A stretch of 64,000 bases of DNA from Puccinia triticina (Eukaryota; Basidiomycota; Pucciniomycetes; Pucciniales; Pucciniaceae): contig NC_070565.1 in NCBI RefSeq assembly GCF_026914185.1, forward strand, positions 2,046,001 through 2,110,000, read 5' to 3'. A program made the position numbers and the translations under genes. The notes under the pieces are model-generated. The model was given only the letters and a program-made list of their open reading frames with translations, did not search any database and was not told the origin of the DNA. Positions 63,534 to 64,000 of the stretch are shown piece after piece. The stretch's first letter is position 1. Each line of letters begins with the position of its first letter.

Positions 63534-64000
63534 ATGCCTAACGCCGGCAGACGAAGCTCTTTCTCCGGACCGTACCCTAGGTTCCATTTATCTAATATGG
63601 AAATTCCGCCGTTTGGAGGAAATACTAGACAAGCAAATGTTGGATTAGCGCCTGCGCCGATGGACGTTGGATCGTCGGTTCCGCCGGGGAACGCTGGATC
63701 GTCAGTTACGCCGAGGAACGTCGGAGCTATGCCAATAGTGAATAGCGGGCTTACATTTTCATCAAATCAAGCGCCCTCAGTGCCATTTAATCCTGGACCA
63801 ATGAGAAATACTAGCCCTTCGACCACAGGAAGCGCAGCGTTGGATCCACTCCTAGGAAATAACTTTTTAAACAGTCAATACCGCCCTGCGCCGCAATACG
63901 TAAACCAGACTCGCCAATCAGGCGCAGCAGCTCAAATTACGCCACACTTCTTACAAACTAGCATTCAGCTCCCCGCCTATAACCCAGAACCATTTGGAAG
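63534..64000 (+). CDS. Gag-like protein of the rightmost element (incomplete)
   Basis: ATG at 63534 opens a frame with no stop to the window end (155 codons). It starts M-P-N-A-G-R-R-S-S-F-S-G-P-Y, then Pro/Asn/Gly/Ser-rich sequence with a tandem pattern (G-S-S-V-P-P-G-N-A / G-S-S-V-T-P-R-N-V), and F-L-Q-T-S-I-Q-L-P-A-Y-N-P-E-P-F near the end. Its place after LTR and PBS makes it Gag. The structured capsid part is beyond the window, so Ty3 versus copia cannot be decided. Confidence 0.65.
   Translation, partial: MPNAGRRSSFSGPYPRFHLSNMEIPPFGGNTRQANVGLAPAPMDVGSSVPPGNAGSSVTPRNVGAMPIVNSGLTFSSNQAPSVPFNPGPMRNTSPSTTGSAALDPLLGNNFLNSQYRPAPQYVNQTRQSGAAAQITPHFLQTSIQLPAYNPEPFG

Overview
The window is a transposon graveyard from a eukaryotic, most likely rust-fungus (Pucciniales), genome. 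The Ty3 pol proteins have the chromodomain-bearing type I associate with rusts, the genes carry short introns with GT..AG ends and TACTAAC-like branch points, a small secreted cysteine-containing ORF is present, and single-copy host genes are scarce and broken. The genus cannot be settled from the sequence alone. No bacterial operons, rRNA or CRISPR arrays are visible.

Layout. 1-1734: gag and integrase scraps of a Ty3 element. 1735-11637: a Ty3 element on the minus strand (Ty3-A), cut by a 2.16-kb palindromic foldback element (5028-7190, TSD ATT) and a 477-bp MITE (8056-8532). 11638-12195: a Ty1/copia scrap. 12.3-19.3 kb: largely non-coding, with several terminal-inverted-repeat elements, a minisatellite and one small secreted-protein ORF (16096). 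19341-21645: a copia element split by a solo LTR (20027-20973, TSD AACAG). 22.27-23.28 kb: exons of a probable RRM-domain host gene. 23.87-24.4 kb: a Helitron 3' end and a Helitron helicase fragment. 26.7-27.36 kb: a third copia scrap. 27.4-31.4 kb: dispersed repeats, MITEs and unidentified host exons. 31370-32100: an LTR of the Ty3-B family. 33149-36942: a ketopantoate reductase gene (minus) split by two solo LTRs. 37.69-37.71 kb: a second Helitron 3' end. 37.9-56.5 kb: a plus-strand Ty3 chromovirus (Ty3-B). 56509-62474: a minus-strand Ty3 chromovirus (Ty3-C). 62475-64000: the LTR and gag start of a further element that runs off the window.

Ty3-B is a layered insertion record. A 4.0-kb hAT transposon (41460-45467, 8-bp TSD) sits in its protease region. 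A 6.6-kb tyrosine-recombinase retroelement of DIRS/Ngaro type with split direct repeats and no TSD (47124-53757) sits in its RNase H. A 215-bp TG..CA unit carrying a class-II tRNA-like sequence (53880-54094, TSD CTCTA) sits a little further on. Removing each insert with one TSD copy restores the local pol reading frame, so the insertion points are exact. Ty3-C in turn is inserted 5 bp from the end of the Ty3-B 3' LTR, and the last element is inserted into the Ty3-C 5' LTR. This gives a relative age order.

The most unusual coding signal is at the 5' end of both Ty3-A and Ty3-B: a spliced reading frame encoding a basic N-terminal exon and a helical domain overlaps a different, Gag-type frame for hundreds of bases. 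Most elements are disabled by a few stops or frameshifts. Three stops (YR of the DIRS element, two in Ty3-C pol) look like CGA to TGA changes, consistent with CpG-directed mutation.
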